A program made the position numbers and the translations under genes. A stretch of 34,193 nucleotides of DNA from Candidatus Zipacnadia bacterium (lineage in GTDB: Bacteria; Armatimonadota; Zipacnadia; Zipacnadales; UBA5352): the NCBI GenBank assembly GCA_029820295.1, contig JALGVA010000042.1, positions 1 through 34,193 on the forward strand. Reading direction: 5' to 3'. Below, in pieces: positions 32,862 to 34,193 of this stretch; position 1 is the stretch's first letter; each line of letters opens with the position of its first letter. The notes beneath the pieces are model-generated. The model did no database searches. It saw nothing but the letters and a program-made list of their open reading frames with translations, and was not told where the DNA came from.

Positions 32862-34193
32862 TCACCAGTCCCAGCGCACGATGAACGGGCACTCGGGGAA
32901 GAGGCCCTCGAGCAGCGTCATCACCGGCGCGTTCACCTGCGGTGAGACCTCGCTGCGGCGCTGGAGAACGCCCTCCAGCGGCGTCTCGCAGCCGGCCACG
33001 AAGCGCGTGATGGTCGCGTCATCGGCGCGCAGCTCGATGTCGGTCGGCCGGGCCGCCGCGTCGATGACCGCCACCTCGCCCCGGTCTACCTCCAGCCCCG
33101 CATGCAGGCGCTCGCCGGTGATGATGACGCGCCCGCGCCAGTCGGTGAGCTTCGCGTCGGCCAGTCGCCGCTCGTAGAGCGGCCGGATCTCCTCGAAGAG
33201 CCGGCGCAGGTCGCGGATGCCGAACATGCTCACGCCGCCCGAGAGGCGCCGCGAGTAGCCCGCCCGCGCGATGATGTCCCCGATGGGGTCGGTGTCCGAC
33301 TCGGGGTAGACGGCCGCGGTCTTCGCGCCGTCGGCGGCGAGCAGCATGTGCAGCCGCGCCAGCAACGCCACGCCCAGCTCGGGCCGCTGCTCAGCCGCGT
33401 GATCGACGGCGACGTCGATGATCTCCGCGTTGTCCTCGCCGCGCATACGCCCCACCGCGGCGCCGATGAGCTTCCCGCCCTTCTCGGCCAGCGTCACGCG
33501 CGTGCCTTCGGGCAGCACCGGCACCGGCAGCAGCCAGGTCGAGAACGAGCGCTCGTGGTGACTGAGCAGGAAGCGGCGCACGCTCTCGCGGTCATCGTCG
33601 GCCATCGGCCGGATGGTCACGCCGTCGGGCGGCGCGCACGGCGTCCCCAGCGCCAGCGGCTTGTGTGCGTGCACCGAGCGGCCCACATCGACGAAGCCGA
33701 AGTCCGCGTACATCGAGTGCGCGTTGTTGCGCGTGCCGGTGTTGAGCGCGAAGCACGAGCAGCGCTGCGCCTCCTCGTGCTCCATGGCGGCCGCGAAGGC
33801 CAGGCGCGAGAGACCCGCACGGCGCCACTGCGGCGCGGTGTGCACCCAGTAGACGTAGAACTGGGTGGCGTGGTTGCCGTGCGGGAAGCTCGCCAGCAGC
33901 GCCTCGGAGATGACGTTGGCGACCTTGTAGCCCTCGATCTCGGCGTGAATGTCGAGGCCCCCGCGCAGCTCCACGCTCAGCTCGCCGATGCGCCGGCCGT
34001 CCTCGGTCAGCCCGTGCAGCGACAGCTCGGGCAGGTCGCGGCCGAGGCGCCGCAGCGCGTGCCCGGCCATCAGCCGGAAGCGCGGCTCCTGCGCCGGCGC
34101 CAGCTCCGCGAGGCGGTCGGCGGCGTCGGCATGGCCGGAGGCCACGAGCTGCAGGGCCGCAACGGCCGCCTCGGGCCCCTCGCCCGCAGCCAG
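32862..34193 (-). CDS. Eis-like tandem GNAT acetyltransferase with SCP2-like C-terminus (partial)
   Basis: The frame is open to the window edge, so the N-terminus is missing; at least 443 codons are present. A GTG at 34145 exists but the upstream frame stays open and coding-like. The first GNAT domain contains VHTAPQWRRAGLSRLAFAAA, a variant of the Q/R-x-x-G-x-G/A acetyl-CoA loop, and NNAHSMYADFGFVDVG. A second, degenerate GNAT domain follows (CAPPDGVTIRPMADDD...). The last ~100 residues resemble the sterol-carrier-like domain of Eis proteins and end in LFPECPFIVRWDW. Known: Eis-type enzymes acetylate amines, including aminoglycosides and proteins. Substrate here is unknown. It is convergent with larB across 95 bp. 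Confidence 0.75.
   Translation of the reverse strand: MAAGEGPEAAVAALQLVASGHADAADRLAELAPAQEPRFRLMAGHALRRLGRDLPELSLHGLTEDGRRIGELSVELRGGLDIHAEIEGYKVANVISEALLASFPHGNHATQFYVYWVHTAPQWRRAGLSRLAFAAAMEHEEAQRCSCFALNTGTRNNAHSMYADFGFVDVGRSVHAHKPLALGTPCAPPDGVTIRPMADDDRESVRRFLLSHHERSFSTWLLPVPVLPEGTRVTLAEKGGKLIGAAVGRMRGEDNAEIIDVAVDHAAEQRPELGVALLARLHMLLAADGAKTAAVYPESDTDPIGDIIARAGYSRRLSGGVSMFGIRDLRRLFEEIRPLYERRLADAKLTDWRGRVIITGERLHAGLEVDRGEVAVIDAAARPTDIELRADDATITRFVAGCETPLEGVLQRRSEVSPQVNAPVMTLLEGLFPECPFIVRWDW

Overview
This is a GC-rich (roughly 70% by eye), densely coded bacterial chromosome segment. The mix of families suggests an uncultured, probably free-living bacterium of the Armatimonadota / Hydrogenedentota / Planctomycetota type: URO-D-like methyltransferase relatives, a tandem pair that looks like DUF6785/DUF6784 membrane proteins, a giant secreted heparinase-like protein with FG-GAP repeats, a non-sporulation S55 (SpoIVB-type) peptidase, and Gfo/Idh/MocA and sugar-isomerase genes. 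I favour Armatimonadota, but only from gene-family flavour; there is no rRNA or marker gene in the window. No tRNA, rRNA, CRISPR array, transposase, integrase or phage gene was recognised, and all real genes share similar high-GC codon use.

Layout. (1) 36-6592, plus strand: a bactofilin-like membrane protein ending at a strong hairpin, a 1337-aa exported S55 peptidase fused to a beta-propeller and Ig-like modules, and an endonuclease III overlapping its stop codon. (2) 6737-10032, plus strand: a good sigma-70-type promoter, a URO-D family protein, then a short-type alpha-glucan phosphorylase. (3) 10377-17740, minus strand: a probable six-gene operon, read in the order TIM-barrel amidohydrolase, NodB-like deacetylase, EF-Tu-domain-2-like small protein, lipoprotein with carboxypeptidase-regulatory-like repeats, and two paralogous polytopic membrane proteins. 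(4) 17880-23676, plus strand, divergent from that operon across a perfect 16-bp inverted repeat: the 1560-aa secreted protein and a second URO-D-like protein that lacks the zinc motif. (5) 23755-24759, minus strand: a degenerate GGDEF protein. (6) 24969-27118, plus strand: sugar isomerase/epimerase, a 59-aa DUF4177-like protein, and a Gfo/Idh/MocA oxidoreductase. (7) 27230-30117, minus strand: a NarL-type histidine kinase and response regulator with a 4-bp overlap. (8) 30330-32766, plus strand: a B12-binding-type radical SAM protein and LarB. (9) 32862 to the window edge, minus strand: an Eis-like GNAT protein, N-terminus outside the window.

How the genes may work together (inference). Regions 3, 4 and 6 look like a scavenging locus for an uncommon, possibly uronic or methylated, polysaccharide. 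The secreted heparinase-like protein would bind and cleave it, the tandem membrane proteins could import the products, and the deacetylase, amidohydrolase, isomerase, oxidoreductase and URO-D-like proteins could process them. The phosphorylase of region 2 handles storage glucan.

The intergenic DNA is the second point of interest. Heptanucleotide-periodic tracts follow three stop codons, a degenerate dispersed repeat recurs in at least three gaps, and an elaborate nested hairpin lies between the convergent oxidoreductase and histidine kinase genes.
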